Shown: positions 11,726 through 24,059, counted from the stretch's first letter. The stretch is DNA of 64,000 nucleotides from Pelobates cultripes (GCA_933207985.1 OW240924.1:71368517-71432516); one strand, 5' to 3'. A program made the numbers and translations. Notes: generated by a model not told the origin, from the sequence alone.

Positions 11726-12574
11726 CTATATTTGACCCTGTAACTTCCCAAAATGCCATAAAACCCGTACATAGGGGGTACTGTTTTACACGTGAGACTT
11801 TTCTGAATACAAATATGTGTATTTTATTGCAGTAAAAGCAAACAGTATTATGACATTGACAGTTAAAATGTCATGTAGAACTAAAAAAATCTAAAAAATT
11901 CTTATTTTCTCCCATTTTTTTATATTAAATTATGTTTCATAGCTAAATATTTGATATTAAATGAAAGCCCTGTTTCCCCTGAATAAAATTATATATAATA
12001 AGGGTGGGTGCCTTTAATATGAAAGAGGTGAATTACGGTTGGACAGACATGTAGCGCAAATGCCAGGTTTTGTTTTCATTTTGTTTCGCTCACAACATGT
12101 ACATTTGGCTCCGTCCTTAAGGGGTTAAATCACTTTTGTTTTTGTTTATGCAGGCGTAGCCACACCTCCACTTACTGTGACTCACATAGCCTGCATGAAA
12201 ATAAATGGTTTCACTTTCAGTCAGATGTAACTTACTTTAAAAGTTTTTTATTTCCTGCTCTGTAAATTAAACTTTAATTGCATAAAAGAGGCTCCTGCAG
12301 GGTTTAGAAAGCTATTAACAGAGCAGGAGATATGAAATTGTAAATTAAACAGTATTTTAAATACAGGAAGTGTAGACATTAGATCACTCTGTGCAGCAAG
12401 TGTTGGAAGGCTGTGTAAGTCACATGCAGGTAGCTGTGACTAAGGCAGCATAAACAAAGTGATTTAACTCCCAAATGGCAGAGAATTGAGCAGTAAGACT
12501 GCAGCGGCATGATCTACACACCAAAACGACTTCATTGAGCTAAAGTTGTTTTGGTGACTATGGTGTCCCTTTAT

Positions 12575-13444
12575 AATCTTGTTTGTACTAAAAAATGAAA
12601 TATACACCTTATAACCCAAGTCACACAAGCCAACACTTAATGCATCTGTGATGTGATAAAATATTTGAACATTGCATTAAGTCAGTTCCTGGACAAAGAG
12701 TCAATACAAGCTCTAATTCAAGAGATCTGCTGGAATTAGAAAGAAGCAGGACACACCAGTCTAAAGTCTTGCCATTCCACGCAAGATTCTTAAAGGATCA
12801 GTGGAGTGGCCTTCAGAATGTTACCAAATACAGTTTTAGTTGAGAGGGCACTGGGCAGTACACTGTATGCGTCTACCTAAATATTAAATTAATCTCTACC
12901 CCGCATAACCTGTTCTATTGGATTTAACAAAAAAAATAAAAATTATAAATGTCCAGCATGCACTCATTTTTAGGGGTCTTCACTCAATATAATCCCCTGC
13001 CCAATGAGCCAGCTGCTATGAGAAATCCCTGTGTGTCATTCCATTTCTCACTGAAGCCTCTGCTCTTTTCTTTGAACTGCCGTATAAATTGAAATGTTAG
13101 CTGAGGTCATTCTAATTAAACTTTGATTTCCCTCTCATACAGTATCCATCCCCTCCCCCTCGAGCATATAACAGCTGTAAGCATACCTCTTTCATATAAC
13201 TTGCCTGCACAAATGACTTGGTGTTGCATGTTTATGGTCCTATGAACTGATCACTCCAGCATTATTTGATGTAGAAAGTTCCATGAGGTTGCTTTATGAT
13301 AGTAAGAACCCCCCACCCAAGAAAAAAACTATTTCCTATAATCACTGTAATAAGGCACAGTGAGCGTTTAATGATGAACAGTGAGGACTAAGGGAAGCAA
13401 AATTGTATCAAAATAGATCATCTCTGTATCAAATGATCTGACAT
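12575..13444. other. No recognised gene
   Basis: AT-rich spacer with no supported coding region, RNA gene or element boundary. Confidence 0.4.
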
Positions 13445-14381
13445 TTAAAGGAACACTATAGAGTTAGGAATAAAACCTGTATTCCTAATGAAATTGTGTC
13501 GCTGTTCCTTGCTCTTCATAGGTTCCCCCCTACCTGCTTGTGCCTAGAATTAAACAATTTACTCACCTTTTACCACCGCTAAGGTTCCATTTGCTCTCTC
13601 TGCCTTCCACAACGTCACAGAGGACGTCTCGGCCTCCTCCACAATGGTCCAATTCAATGCTCCTGATAGGGGTAAGACTAAGAGTAGAGTAGGATTGTAG
13701 TTTGTGTTAGGGTATGCTTATGTTTGGTGTACGGTAAGGTAAGGGTTAATGCTGGGTATTGGTTGATGCTGTTTTATTGTTAGGGATAGTGTATAGTTAA
13801 GGGTCAGATTAGGGTAGGCATACGGTTAGAGTTAGTGTAAGCATTGGGTCAGGTGTATGGATGGCATAGCGTTCGTGATAACTATCAAAAATGTATTTAG
13901 ATCCTAGCCATATTAGGCATTTAACAATCAGGACTGATGTATGAATCTATGTTGTGAGAGTGTGTTTTTTTACATTTTTATTAGTGTCACTGGATGTGTA
14001 AAAATTATTATAAGCAAATATAATATAAATGTTTTTGATTTTTTTTTTTTTTAAATTCTTCCTCCCACCCATTTTAAACATTTTGTTAACATGTAATGTT
14101 GTGCTAGGTATACATATAGGGTATTTAATGAAAGCCATTTTTTTCCTATAAAAAAACCCTATATATATATATATAATGCATGGGGGCACTTGAAGAGATA
14201 CCCTTAAATTACAGTGGATCAAACCTACAGCTCAAAGTGGAGCTTTTGGTTCAGAAAGTGTACAATTGCCCCTGTCCTTAAGGGGTTAGAAAGACTGCAG
14301 GGTTAAAAGGACAGGACAACTCTATCCAGACCACTTCATTGAGATTAAGTGGCCTGGGTACCTTTTTAATGGACCTTTTAA
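13445..14381. mobile_element. TTAA MITE, apparently composite
   Basis: The left end is TTAAAGGAACACTATAGAG with the subterminal text GTTAGGAATAAAACCTGTATTCCTAA. The right end is AGACCACTTCATTGAGATTA followed by GGACCTTTTAA. Near 14270-14287 the interior shows GTCCTTAAGGGGTTAG, which is the right end of the CCCCTTAAGG class seen at 12110. A second insertion whose left end has decayed is therefore likely. No coding capacity. Confidence 0.6.
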
Positions 14382-14402
14382 GACTTAAAAAAAGTTATAT
14401 AA

Positions 14403-14405
<3 letters not shown>

Positions 14406-14462
<57 letters not shown>
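14406..14462. repeat. (TA)n microsatellite
   Basis: About 28 TA dinucleotides with almost no interruptions, ending in TACACACAG. Open frames across it encode only alternating I and Y and are not genes. Confidence 0.95.
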
Positions 14463-14468
<6 letters not shown>

Positions 14469-14469
14469 G

Positions 14470-15446
14470 CTCTGATTCTCTGTGCCATTGCTGGCTTGTA
14501 TTGCTGGAAGGATATTGCCCAAGAGACTCACAGCTTCCACTTCCGGGAGAAACTTTCTCTCTTTCATGAGCAAGAAGCTGGAGCTTCTAGACTACCACTG
14601 TCTACCACCAGGGAGCGTAGTCTTCCCCCCTCTCTGACCAGAGCTAAGAAGCACGGAGGAAGGATTACATTTAGATAATAATTCTTTTTAAAAAACACCA
14701 AAAATGGCTCCCCTCACACAGACACACTACTTTTACTATACACACACTGCATCCCTTGCACACATATACATTGCATCCAAGTGGGTTGACTCAAGAGCGG
14801 GTCATGTAGACAGACTCAGAGACGGGCCCCATGCCTTGAGCTGGGTAAGCCCTGCTATCTATTAAAACATTCATGACTTACAATTCCTATGAAATGCAAT
14901 ATTTCTGTTGGTGCGTCAAAAATACCTTTTTAAAATATATAAAAAGTCTGTTTCTTTTGACAGTCAAAAAATATAGACTGTATCTTCCTCCTCATTGAAA
15001 TATGACTAAGTTGTGCTTTCTTTCTTTCCCTTACCAGTCTGCCTCAGTGCACAACCAAAACCTATTTAGCTTTCCCTCCTCCATCAGCTCTGTATCGATC
15101 TGTGGTAAATTAAGTCACCTCTACTTGGAAGTGTCTGTCTCACCACAGAATAAAGACATTTATATTCCCAGAGAGAGATCATCATTCATTCTTTGTATCT
15201 AAAGGAAGTGCATATCAAAAAACTTTTTTTACACTTAGCCATAAAATTTTTTGCAGTAGTGGTATATTTACATAATTGTTTGAATTAACTGAAAAACTGA
15301 GGTTTTTCTGCATAGTTAGGGAAAGATTTAATTTCTGTCTTTTATCTAGTGGTAACTTTGGAGTGTGAGCTATCCCACCAAATTCGCCATCTGGTCTCCA
15401 ATTGTCCTGCCTATTTTCCAGTATGCTCAAGGTTGAGAGGTTTATA
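14470..15446. other. No recognised gene
   Basis: Short open frames only. Nothing recognisable between the TA microsatellite and the hAT target duplication at 15447. Confidence 0.4.
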
Positions 15447-16278
15447 CCCCCAAGCAGGGCCGGAATGGGAAAAAAATTAGGCCCGGGCATTTTTCAATTA
15501 GAGCGGCCCCCCAAGAAGGGGGCGGGGCCGGAGAGGGTGTGTTTTGTCATCACTAATGACAACACGCCCCCTCTCAAAGTGAGCATGTTGGTTCAATGCA
15601 CAGAGCCCCGCTGAAGAGCTCTAGCATTAGAAAAAGGCCCTGAATTTGTTCTGCGCAGCGCAAGCAAATGTAATAACATGCTTTCGCTGTGTTAGCTTTT
15701 AAATTGTCTCTGGTGTCTCCACAAGTGGGATACCAGAGGACAAAAGGGCCAGGAAAGTGTATGGTGCATGTGTTTGGCGCATGCTTGTGGGATTGCGTGT
15801 GTGTAGAGTGTGGTGTGGTATTGTGTAAATAGGTCAATTTTGTGGTGTAATATGTGGCTAGCGGTTGTAGAGAGTGCGTGTATAGGGGCATAGTGTTATA
15901 GGGGATGTAGCGAGTGTGTACATACGGGCAGTAGTGTGTGTGTATAGGTGACGTAGCGTGTGTAGGGGTTGTAGAGAGGGTGTGTTTAGAGAATGTTGTA
16001 TGTGTTTGCTTACAAGGAATGTAGTGTGTGTGTAGGTGGTGCAGTGTGTGTGTGTGTAAAGTACCCAGAGTGTGTATAGAAGATTGTGTGTGTGTGTAGA
16101 GGATTAAGAGTGCATATAGGGTAAGGGATCTAGCGTGTATCTGGAGCGTTATGTGTGTAGTGGTGCAGTTTGAGGGGTGCTGTAGTGTGTGTGTATATAT
16201 ATTTAGAATATATTTGGACATATTGTATGTGTGAGGTGCGCAGTGTGTTTGTGTAAGAGGGGTGCTGTGTGTGAGGGT

Positions 16279-16309
16279 GTTTTTATCTGCCGTCACATTC
16301 TAGGTTTCT
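16279..16309 (+). repeat. Short CR1-like 3' terminal match inside the hAT element
   Basis: The text TTTTTATCTGCCGTCACATT plus TCTAGGTTTCTA matches the 3' end of the CR1 LINE at 38100-38130 (TTATCTGCTGTCACATTCTA and TGTTTCTATG). It is only about 30 bases, either a tiny LINE 3' remnant or coincidence. Confidence 0.45.
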
Positions 16310-16334
16310 AATTTTCTTTGTCTGTTAACTCTGT

Positions 16335-16865
16335 GTGTGTCAGAGGTGCTGTGTGTGTCTGGGGGTGCTGTGTGTGTCTGGGGGTGCTGTGTGTGTCTGG
16401 GGGGTGCTGTGGGTGTCTGGGGGTGCTGTTGTCTGGGGGTGCTGTTTGTGTCTGAGGGGGTGCTGTGGGTTTCTGGGGTGCTGTGGGTTTCTGTGTGTGT
16501 GTGTCTGGGGATGCTGTGGGTGTCTGGGGATGCTGTGGGTGTCTGGGGTGCTGTGTGTGTCTGGGGGTGCTGTGTGTGTCTGGGGGTGTGTGTGTCTGGG
16601 GGTGTGTGTGTGTGTCTGGGGGTGCTGTTTGTGTCTGGGGGTGCTGTTGTGTCTGGGGGTGCTGTGTGTGTGTCTGGGGGGTGCTGTGGGTGTCTGGGGG
16701 GTGCTGTGGGTGTCTCGGGGGTGCTGTGGGTGTCTCGGGGGTGCTGTGTGGGTGTCTGGGGTGTGCTGTGTGTGTAAGGGGGGTGCTGTGTGTGTGTCTG
16801 GGGGGTGCTGTGGGTGTCTGGGGCGTGCTGTGGGTGTCTGGGGTGTGCTGTGTGTGTGAGGGGGC
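16335..16865 (+). repeat. GT-rich minisatellite, about 18-22 bp unit
   Basis: Some two dozen tandem copies of GTGTGTCTGGGGGTGCTGT-like units with small length changes. Three reading frames stay open across it (for example a 174-codon frame) because the array lacks stop triplets. The encoded Val/Cys/Gly repeats are artefacts. On one strand the runs of four to six G per unit could support G-quadruplexes. Confidence 0.9.
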
Positions 16866-17321
16866 TATTAGGGAATTTATTTTAAATAATTTTTTTTTTA
16901 TTTATTAATATAAAAAATAAAAAAAAGTTATGTGTTTCCCCCTCCCCTCCCTTTTTACCTTTATCCTGGGAGGGGGGGAGGAGATCCGTTCTCGCATGCT
17001 TCCCTGGTGGTCCAGTGGTGAGAGTGAACTCTAACCTGCGTGTTAGAGTTCACTCTCGCGAGAGCTGAGCGTTGCCCTCCCTCCCTCCCTCACCCAGCCG
17101 GCGGCCGCATCTCCATTCTTGTGGACCGGTGAGGGAGATCTTTGATCTCCCCACCGGCCCATGAAGGCACACAGCGGGGCCGGCGCTCGGGTAGCGCTGG
17201 CCCTGCAGGGGCCGTCCGGGGAGATCCTGTGATCTCCCTGCCGGCCTCGGCCCCACGGCCATCGCGGCCCACCGGGCATTTGCCCGGTATGCCCGATGGC
17301 CAGTCCGGGCCTGCCCCCGAG

Positions 17322-19022
17322 ACAAAACTTTGCTGGAGGCTGCTATTCGTGATCAGCTCTACCTGGTGCAACAATTGTAGTTTTAACTTTGCAAACAATG
17401 GCATGGCTTTTATTTTAGGTGATACTCCAGTGAAATTCAATTATTTACAGGTGACAAACCTACAAACAGTGGCAGGAATGTCCCTCATTTTTAATTTATT
17501 GTTTTTGTTACTTATTCAGTTAACCAATGTGCAGAATATCTATAAGGAATAATTTAGATATAAAAGTGGACATCGTGCCATGGAATTCAGTTGATTATTT
17601 CCACTTTTAGAGTCTTGCTCCAGAGATAAGTCTTATAAATAAAATCGCACAATTGTCTTTTGTGTTTGTATGGGCTATAATCTAAGCATTGATACACTGT
17701 TTCTATCCGCACCTTAAAAGGTCACCACACGTGTTGTGCCCAATTCCGAGATAGATGGAGACTCCTCATGCAGTTGTCTAGAAAAATGAAACGGTCAGGA
17801 AAGCCAGTTGGTGGGACTGTCCCAACCAAATCGGTATAGTTGACAACTCTCCATCTGCTCAAGTTTAAGGGTAATTTAATAAAGTGTTAAGGGATAAATA
17901 TTGTCAGCAAATACTATGTGGGAAGTAAACCCACGTTGAGAAAAGCTTTTGAAGGTATCCTGCGTCCTGATCTGGGTTATTATGGCTGTCTTGTCTTTAG
18001 GATTCACCATTAAATTGTTGCTTGGTGATGCCACTAATAAACATATTTACTGGGCAGAAAGAGATTACTACTGAATCTATCATATTGTACACGTGGATAC
18101 AAAACAACTGTCTGTGCATTGTGTGATAATGCTAAAAGCTCTGAGGGATTATATTTCTCTCTTCCAAAAGACTATCCGCATCTTCATCCTGCCTTCTTTC
18201 ATTGCTGACACAATTCCTGTGTATTTCTCAATCTTTGGTTTTGCTTACTGGTATGTGCTTTAGAGTAATTGTGTGTGGGAGTAAACAGAGAGGTTTGGCA
18301 GTGTGCCTCTCCGCCTTCCCCTTTTCTGTTGCATGGTCACCTAACAGTCCCCTCGCAGCAATGAGGAGGATGGTAACTCAAAAGCTCATGAATATTCAAC
18401 TGTATTCCCTCTGCGTGAAACTACAGCTTCCTGTGCTGACACCATATTGAGTGCAATAGGTAACCAGATTTATGTTGGCCCAAGGGAACAAAACTAGAAA
18501 TAAATGGGGAACACGGCAATGAAAGTAGAAAGCTTGTCTTGAGGCTGATGGCACAAATACAAATGATAGCTAATTTTTAGTAGACCACTGATAACACTAG
18601 AGTGTCATTGCAGCTGCAGAAGTGTGGTACTGCAGCTCTTCACAAGTGCATGACGTACTCTTGAAGAACAGAATGTTGCATTAGTAGTTAGATTGATGCA
18701 TGTCTAATATTTACGGAGAACAAGCGTTGGTTTGTAGGAAATACTTAGCATGTATGAAAGTTGGATACATAAGTTATAATTGAATGTGGCCTTTAAAATA
18801 ATGAATCAGTTGTACAGAATTCCTTATTCAAAGTAATCTTTTACAGGGTCAGAAATGGGGGAATGTTTTAGAATTTTAAAAGGTTGCTACCGTTTTGACC
18901 CTAGTAAAGTGTGTTAGATGTTTGCCGAATGTGGTAAAGTTACTGTTCCAGGCACCATAATGATTTCATCTCAGTGAAATCATTGTGTCTGTAGGTCCTG
19001 GGCATCGTCTTATCTTATGGGG
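17322..19022. other. No recognised gene
   Basis: AT-rich spacer. Near 18945-19010 a hairpin-like stretch (CCAGGCACCATAATGATTTC, then GAAATCATTGTGTCTG) resembles a MITE end adjoining the element at 19023. No coding region is supported. Confidence 0.4.
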
Positions 19023-19524
19023 TTAAAGGACCACTATAGTGTCAGGAAAACATACTCATTTTCCTGGCACTATAGTGCCCTGAGGGTGCCCACACCCTCA
19101 GGGACCCCCTCCCGCCCGGCTCGGGAAGGGGGAAAGGGGTTAAAACTTACCTTTTTCCAGCGCTGGGCGGAGAGCTCTCCTCCTCCGATCCTCCTCTTCT
19201 CCTCCCCGTCGGCTGAATGCGCACGCGCGGCAAGAGCTGCGCGCGCATTCAGCCGGTCTCATAGGAAAGCATTTACAATGCTTTCCTATGGACGCTGGCG
19301 TGCTCTCACTGTGATTTTCACAGTGAGAAGCACGCAAGCGCCTCTAGTAGCTGTCAATGAGACAGCCACTAGAGGATTAGGGGGAAGGCTTAACCCATTC
19401 ATAATTATAGCAGTTTCTCTGAAACTGCTATAATTATGAAAAAATGGGTTAACCCTAGAAGGACCTGGCACCCAGACCACTTCATTAAGCTGAAGTGGTC
19501 TGGGTGCCTAGAGTGGTCCTTTAA
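19023..19524. mobile_element. TTAA MITE (T2-like), complete
   Basis: It runs from TTAAAGGACCACTATAGTGT to GAGTGGTCCTTTAA with TTAA at both outer edges. The left subterminal hairpin is CAGGAAAACATACTC with its complement ATTTTCCTGGCACTATAG. The right hairpin is CCCAGACCACTTCATTAAGC with CTGAAGTGGTCTGGG. The interior also has inverted segments. It is the intact relative of the nested pair at 6406-7250. The open frames over it are shadows of a palindrome. Confidence 0.85.
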
Positions 19525-21196
19525 GTTGTATAAGAATGGTTTGACCCAAAGTCATTTTGATGTTGTCTATCCACCCTGCTCCTCTGCCTCCTCCTTCAGC
19601 ACTGGAATGCCAAGGTCTTTCCTATGGGCATCAGTGGGTATGTAACTTGTTAAAACATTTCTCTCAATGGGCAAGCCAGTTATAGGATAAGAGAGAGATC
19701 CTAGTTTGTCAGACTGTGAGGAGAAGGTCTTTGCACTAAAACCACTACATTAAGATATGATTTTAGTACTTTGTGTCCCTTTAAAATGTAAAGTTTATGT
19801 GTGCATCCGAAATGCGTGCTTTGTACATTTATATGAAGACATTGGTATTTTATAAAATAAACATTTCCTTGAAATTTTAGCAATATCAGTTAGGAATCCA
19901 TCTAAAAAAAGCTGTGTTTGCAAGTCGAATTTAATCTTGTATGCAACATAGATAAATCATGTTTTATGACCATTACTGCTCGTCCTGTAAGTGTGTGCAG
20001 AGGTTTCTGCTGCAGTATATGCATATTTCCCAAGAGAGCCAGAACCGTGAATCACAACAAATAAAACTGCAAATAATGCCTTACCACACCAGCCTACTAT
20101 GTTATAATTCTATATACTGACTTAAGTGCAGAAGTGAATTGTATTGTAAGTCTGCAAGAAATGTCCACTGTTTTCAGTGTCAACTGTGAGGTTATAAAGT
20201 GAATGAAATTTATATTTCACACGCCATACATTGTACACAGAGTTAAAGAAAAAAAGGAATGATTCGGTAATCCCTCCCTTTAAAAAAAATCTGAAGTGGA
20301 GGGGGGAGAATTTTTGGAAGTCAGGAAGTGTTGACAATAAACTTGGTATTTACTAAGCATCATAAACTTTGAAACTCCTGGAGTCCAGTACCCATCGACC
20401 AAAGATAAAAACTTAAAAATATGCCGCACTTGAATTAAAGAACAAGAGAATGTTGCAATGGGCTCAGCTAGGTTCACACCAAGTTACACTATTAATTTTG
20501 GGAATACTGGCTTTATTTGAACATTGTCAAAGGGATTCACTCTAGTGAGCAGGGTCCACCAATGACTCAACAACTTTAATCAATAACTTTTTTTTTCCCT
20601 CTTAATTATTATATGTGAGTGAATGGCCAAACTGGCTCTGTCTCCTTAATATATGCTCAAATAACAAAAGTGCAAAGCCAATTCTGGCCATTGTAACTCT
20701 AAACAGAATACACATTTTGAATAGATTTGAAGGGGCCCTCCAGGCACCCACACGTTTGCATTGTGTAGGTTAGTCACAGTTCTTTATACAGATTTTTTAT
20801 TTTTTATTTAGTTCTGTCCCATAAGCCGCCCTTTTTTGTTACTGCTATATGTAATGTCAATCCTTTGGAAGGCTGCCAAGGACTTTGGCTCCAATAATGA
20901 TTTCATTAGCATGTATTTGTTATGGGGAGGTGTGTCCATTCCAAGTGTCCCTCTTTTGACTATTGGTCAAAAATGATGATCTCTGTTAGTAAAATATTTA
21001 TTGCCCAACATTAATTAATTTCTACTGGACTTGATATTAATTTTAAACATTAGCCAATATATTTAGCAAAAAACATTGGTTATAATCTGCCTTCTGACTA
21101 GATTGTATGGTATGTTCACTGAACCTGAGGAGATTCTCCACCGTGAGACCTTGTGTATTGTAATCGGAAATTTAAATAGAACAAAAAGTGATAGTA
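19525..21196. other. No recognised gene
   Basis: AT-rich spacer; no supported coding region, RNA gene or bounded element. Confidence 0.4.
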
Positions 21197-21204
21197 ATCA
21201 CAGG

Positions 21205-21777
21205 CAGGGGCGTACCTGGAGTATTTGGCACCCGGGGCGGATCCTTTATTTGGCACCCCACCCTCCTAACTTTGAAATGTAAAAAACAACTGCAATTTTT
21301 TTTCTTTAATGTATTTGGCACTGAACACCGAAACAAACAGACACAAAAACAGATACACATACAGATACACATGTATAAGTGTGTGTTTGCGTAGTGAATG
21401 CAGTGTATTTGCATAGTGAATGCAGTGTGTTTGCGTAGTGGATGCAGTGTGTGCGCTTGTATAGTGTAAGCAGCTTGTATGTATAGTGTATGCAGTGTGT
21501 GTACAGTGTATGCAGTGTGTGTATAGTGTATGAAGTATGCAGTGTGTATAGTGTATGAAGTGTGCAGTGTGTGTATAGTGTATGTTGTGTGGAATAAGTG
21601 CTACCACTTACCTGCCCGTCCATCCTCCGCGACTGGTGGTCGGGTGGCACAGCATAGATGATGCATAATTTCATAAGCGGCCGGTCCCTTTACATAAGAA
21701 AGTTCACCCTAGGCACCCCCCTAGCGAGTGGCACCCGGGGTGGGCCGCCCCCACTGCCCCCCCTTAGTACGGCACTG
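21205..21777. mobile_element. hAT-like non-autonomous element, 573 bp (family 2)
   Basis: The ends CAGGGGCGTACCTGG and CCTTAGTACGGCACTG form inverted termini. They are flanked by perfect 8-bp direct repeats ATCACAGG at 21197-21204 and 21778-21785. The motif GGCACCCGGGG recurs near both ends. The centre (about 21365-21600) is a GT-rich tandem array built on TATAGTGTATGCAGTGTGTG. The His/Thr/Tyr-rich open frames here are array artefacts. No transposase. Confidence 0.9.
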
Positions 21778-21785
21778 ATCACAGG

Positions 21786-22673
21786 TATGAAAGTATATCT
21801 TAAGACACGGCTGTATTTTGTGTAATAGAACATATAGCTACAAGCAATATACTACTTAAGGAAAAAATAATAATTTTGGAAGTACCCTAGTAAAGTAATT
21901 TTGTTAGGCAGAACACTCCTTGTTAGACTGTTTAAATGCTTTGTAGTTACATTTGTGCCTGTTGGCTCTGTGTTAATGGTTGTATCCATATTTCCGAGTT
22001 GTTGTCCTTGTCACCATCCCAAATTCCTAAATACTTATCTTGCACAATCTGTATAATTCATCCTACCTGTTAATTTATTCCAGTCCTTTCGCTACTGTGT
22101 TTTAGCAGCTACAGGAGGAGTGAGCATGCTCTGAACAACAGAGTAAAAAAAGTCATTCTACGTTGGCAAGGAAATGCATGAAGCTGAATTTTGCATTTAT
22201 TTCCTAACTATTAAAATTCTAATATCTCCAAAATGATTACAAATTGTGAAAGATAAAAACACACAATAAGTGTCGTAACAGCTTTAATAAACTTGGTGGT
22301 GGGCGAGTGAAAAAATAAATGCCTTCCCTCAAATGTCTTCTCAGTCTATCTTTCCCATCTTGTTCTCTCCAGTCTACAATTATTGATCTGCAGTGAAGTG
22401 TGAATGTGAAGTGTGAACTTACGGCTTGTGGATTCCTGTTCGATCACGCCTAGTCATGCAAATCATTTAAATCATTTTCCCTGTATTTATTTAAAGCTGT
22501 ATGCTTGCAAGTAATGTTTTCATGAATAAAGATGCAAAAGAAAAGTAAAATTGTTATGAATGTATTTTACATAAAATGTTTTCCAATTGGTGAATTGTAA
22601 GGGTGTAATGTGTGTAAAATCATTCCAATATAAGCAAGCATTGCAGACATGATCATATCGCTGGATATTTAAC
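21786..22673. other. No recognised gene
   Basis: Spacer between the hAT element and the BovB LINE; no supported coding region. Confidence 0.4.
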
Positions 22674-23551
22674 TTATTGTTGTTGTTGTTTAGTCATTCA
22701 GTCGTGTCCGACTCTCCGTGACCATATGGACCATAGCACGCCAGGTACATCTGTCAGTCACTGCCCATTCTGAGCTCCAACAACTTCATGTTGGTGGATT
22801 CAGTGACCTCATCTATCCATCTTTGTCTCTGTTGTCCCCTTCTTTGTGTGCCTTCAATCTTTCCCAGCATCAGAGTCTTCTCTAGAGAATCCTGTCAAAA
22901 TATTTGAGTTTCAGCCTCATGATCATAGCTTCCAGTGAACAGTTTATCTTCATTTCCTGTAGTACGGATTTATTGGATCTTCTTGCAATCCAAGAAAATC
23001 TAAGCAGTTTTCGCCAACACCATAGTTCAAAGGCATCAATTCTACGATGCTCAGCCTTCTTTATAGTCCAGCGCTCACATCCGTATGTTACTACTTGGAA
23101 TACCATAGTTCTGACTATACTGACCTTTGTTGATAGTGTAATATCCTAAGTTTTTACCATCTTGCCCCATCTCTTTAAGAACTTACCACATGTTGTTGTG
23201 ATCCACACAGTCAAAGGCTTTAGAATAGTCTGTGAAGCAGAAGTAGATGTTTTTCTGGAACTCTCTGGCTTTCTTTATTATCCATCGTACATTGGCAATT
23301 TGATCTCTTGTGCCTCATCCTCTGCGGAACCCAGCTTGTACATCTGGTAATTCCTGGTCCATATATTGTTTGAGTCGAGATTGTAGGATCTTAAGCATTA
23401 CCTTGCTGGTATGTGAAATTAGTGCAATTGTTCGATAATTGGAGCACTCTTTGGCATTGCCTTTTTTTGGGATTGGGATGTAGACTGAACTTTTCCAGTC
23501 TTTTGGCCACTGTTGAGTTTTCCAAATTTGTTGACATAAGGCAAGCAGAAT
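22674..23551 (-). mobile_element. BovB (RTE-clade) LINE, 3'-terminal portion, decayed
   Basis: The left edge, which is the element's 3' end, has the TTG-type simple tail (TATTGTTGTTGTTGTT). It then reads TAGTCATTCAGTCGTGTCCG and CTCCGTGACCATATGGAC, the familiar BovB 3' motif. On the minus strand the frame at 22882-23106 encodes YGCERWTIKKAEHRRIDAFE followed by LWCWRKLLRFSW. This is the characteristic C-terminal part of the BovB reverse transcriptase ORF. Frameshifts break the rest; further upstream coding traces continue to about 23540. The element is 5'-truncated, which is usual for LINEs, and stops at an LTR-like boundary at 23552. The call rests on strong motif recognition. Confidence 0.88.
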
Positions 23552-24049
23552 TGTATCACACCTAGGACTAAAAGGTAACGTTTATCGGGCCTTAGAATGG
23601 CTGGACTTAACGTACCAAAGAATAGTCAGAATACTTGCCGAGGTCAGGGACACAGAATGGGACGCAACGATTTAGGAAAGCCAAAAGTCAGGGATACCAG
23701 AATACAGGGAAGCCAAACAAAGCAAATGTCAATAAACAGAAATAAACGCTCAGGAACACACTCTTGGACAACCACTAAGGGGAAACCATGAAAGGGCAAT
23801 GAGGAAAAGTAAAATTGCGTTTAAGCCATTTACAATTTTGATTGGCTGAAATCGGCCTTTGACCCCAGAACGTGCGTGCGGGTCTCCCGTGTGACGTCAC
23901 ACACGCCGATGTCATCTTCGGCGGACATGGAGCTATAACTTGCTGTGGGTCCGCAGCGGCCGGCGTCCATCAACATGTCGCAGGATTCAGTCATACAGAC
24001 GCACGACCGATGAGTGCAAATTCTGCAAGGTGAGGAGGAATATGTGACA
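23552..24049 (-). mobile_element. LTR-like fragment, Gypsy-type, minus orientation
   Basis: The edges read TGTATCACACC on the left and ATATGTGACA on the right, so TG...CA termini with a short imperfect inverted repeat. Internal text such as GCCGAGGTCAGGGACACAGA resembles the LTR-like pieces at 27089, 47693 and 50296. A CG-rich stretch (ACGTGCGTGCGGGTCTCCCG, TGACGTCA) lies on the right, as in an LTR promoter half. No matching 4-6 bp target duplication was found, so the boundaries are tentative. Confidence 0.5.
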
Positions 24050-24059
24050 CCTGGGTGCT

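Larger units (their letters stand above)
10029..12124. mobile_element. 2.1 kb non-autonomous TTAA element with internal foldbacks
   Basis: The ends are CCCCTGAAGACCGGAAGG (left) and the complement of CCCCTTAAGGACGGAG (right), directly flanked by TTAA at 10025-10028 and 12125-12128. The left 250 bp is GC-rich. A long AT block follows at about 10310-10880, then two large inverted repeats. A second copy with the same plan lies at 60575-62718. No transposase frame is present; the open frames at 9987-10415 and 11080-11331 are accidental. A TTAA target suggests piggyBac-type mobilisation, but this is inferred from the target site only. Confidence 0.75.
9925..12574. mobile_element. TTAA MITE split by a 2.1 kb foldback element
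   Basis: The left part (TTAAAGGGACACTATAGTCA, GCAGTTTTGGTGTGCAGATC, GCCCCTGAAGTCTCA) stops at 10024. The right part resumes at 12125 with TTAAATCACTTTTG and ends with GTTTTGGTGACTATGG and TGTCCCTTTA near 12574. In intact relatives these parts are contiguous (for example TTGGAGTTAAATCAC at about 8555). The final TTAA has mutated to TTAT. No coding capacity. Confidence 0.75.
15455..17313. mobile_element. hAT-like non-autonomous element carrying a GT minisatellite (family 1, copy 1)
   Basis: The termini are CAGGGCCGGAATGGG (left) and CCAGTCCGGGCCTG (right), which are inverted repeats. They are flanked by 8-bp direct repeats CCCCCAAG (15447-15454) and CCCCCGAG (17314-17321), differing at one base. 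An 8-bp target duplication and CAGGG-type ends are the standard hAT signature. From left to right the interior holds GT-rich simple sequence, a minisatellite, an AT stretch, a GC-rich module and paired GGGGAGATC blocks. There is no transposase. A close relative lies at 41509-42644. Confidence 0.87.

Noticed and set aside
15574..16296. 240-codon minus-strand His/Thr-rich ORF
   Set aside because: Lies wholly in GT-rich simple sequence of the hAT element; no recognisable domain.
16335..16908. Three overlapping Val/Cys/Gly-rich ORFs
   Set aside because: Artefacts of a GT-rich minisatellite inside a hAT element, open in all three frames.
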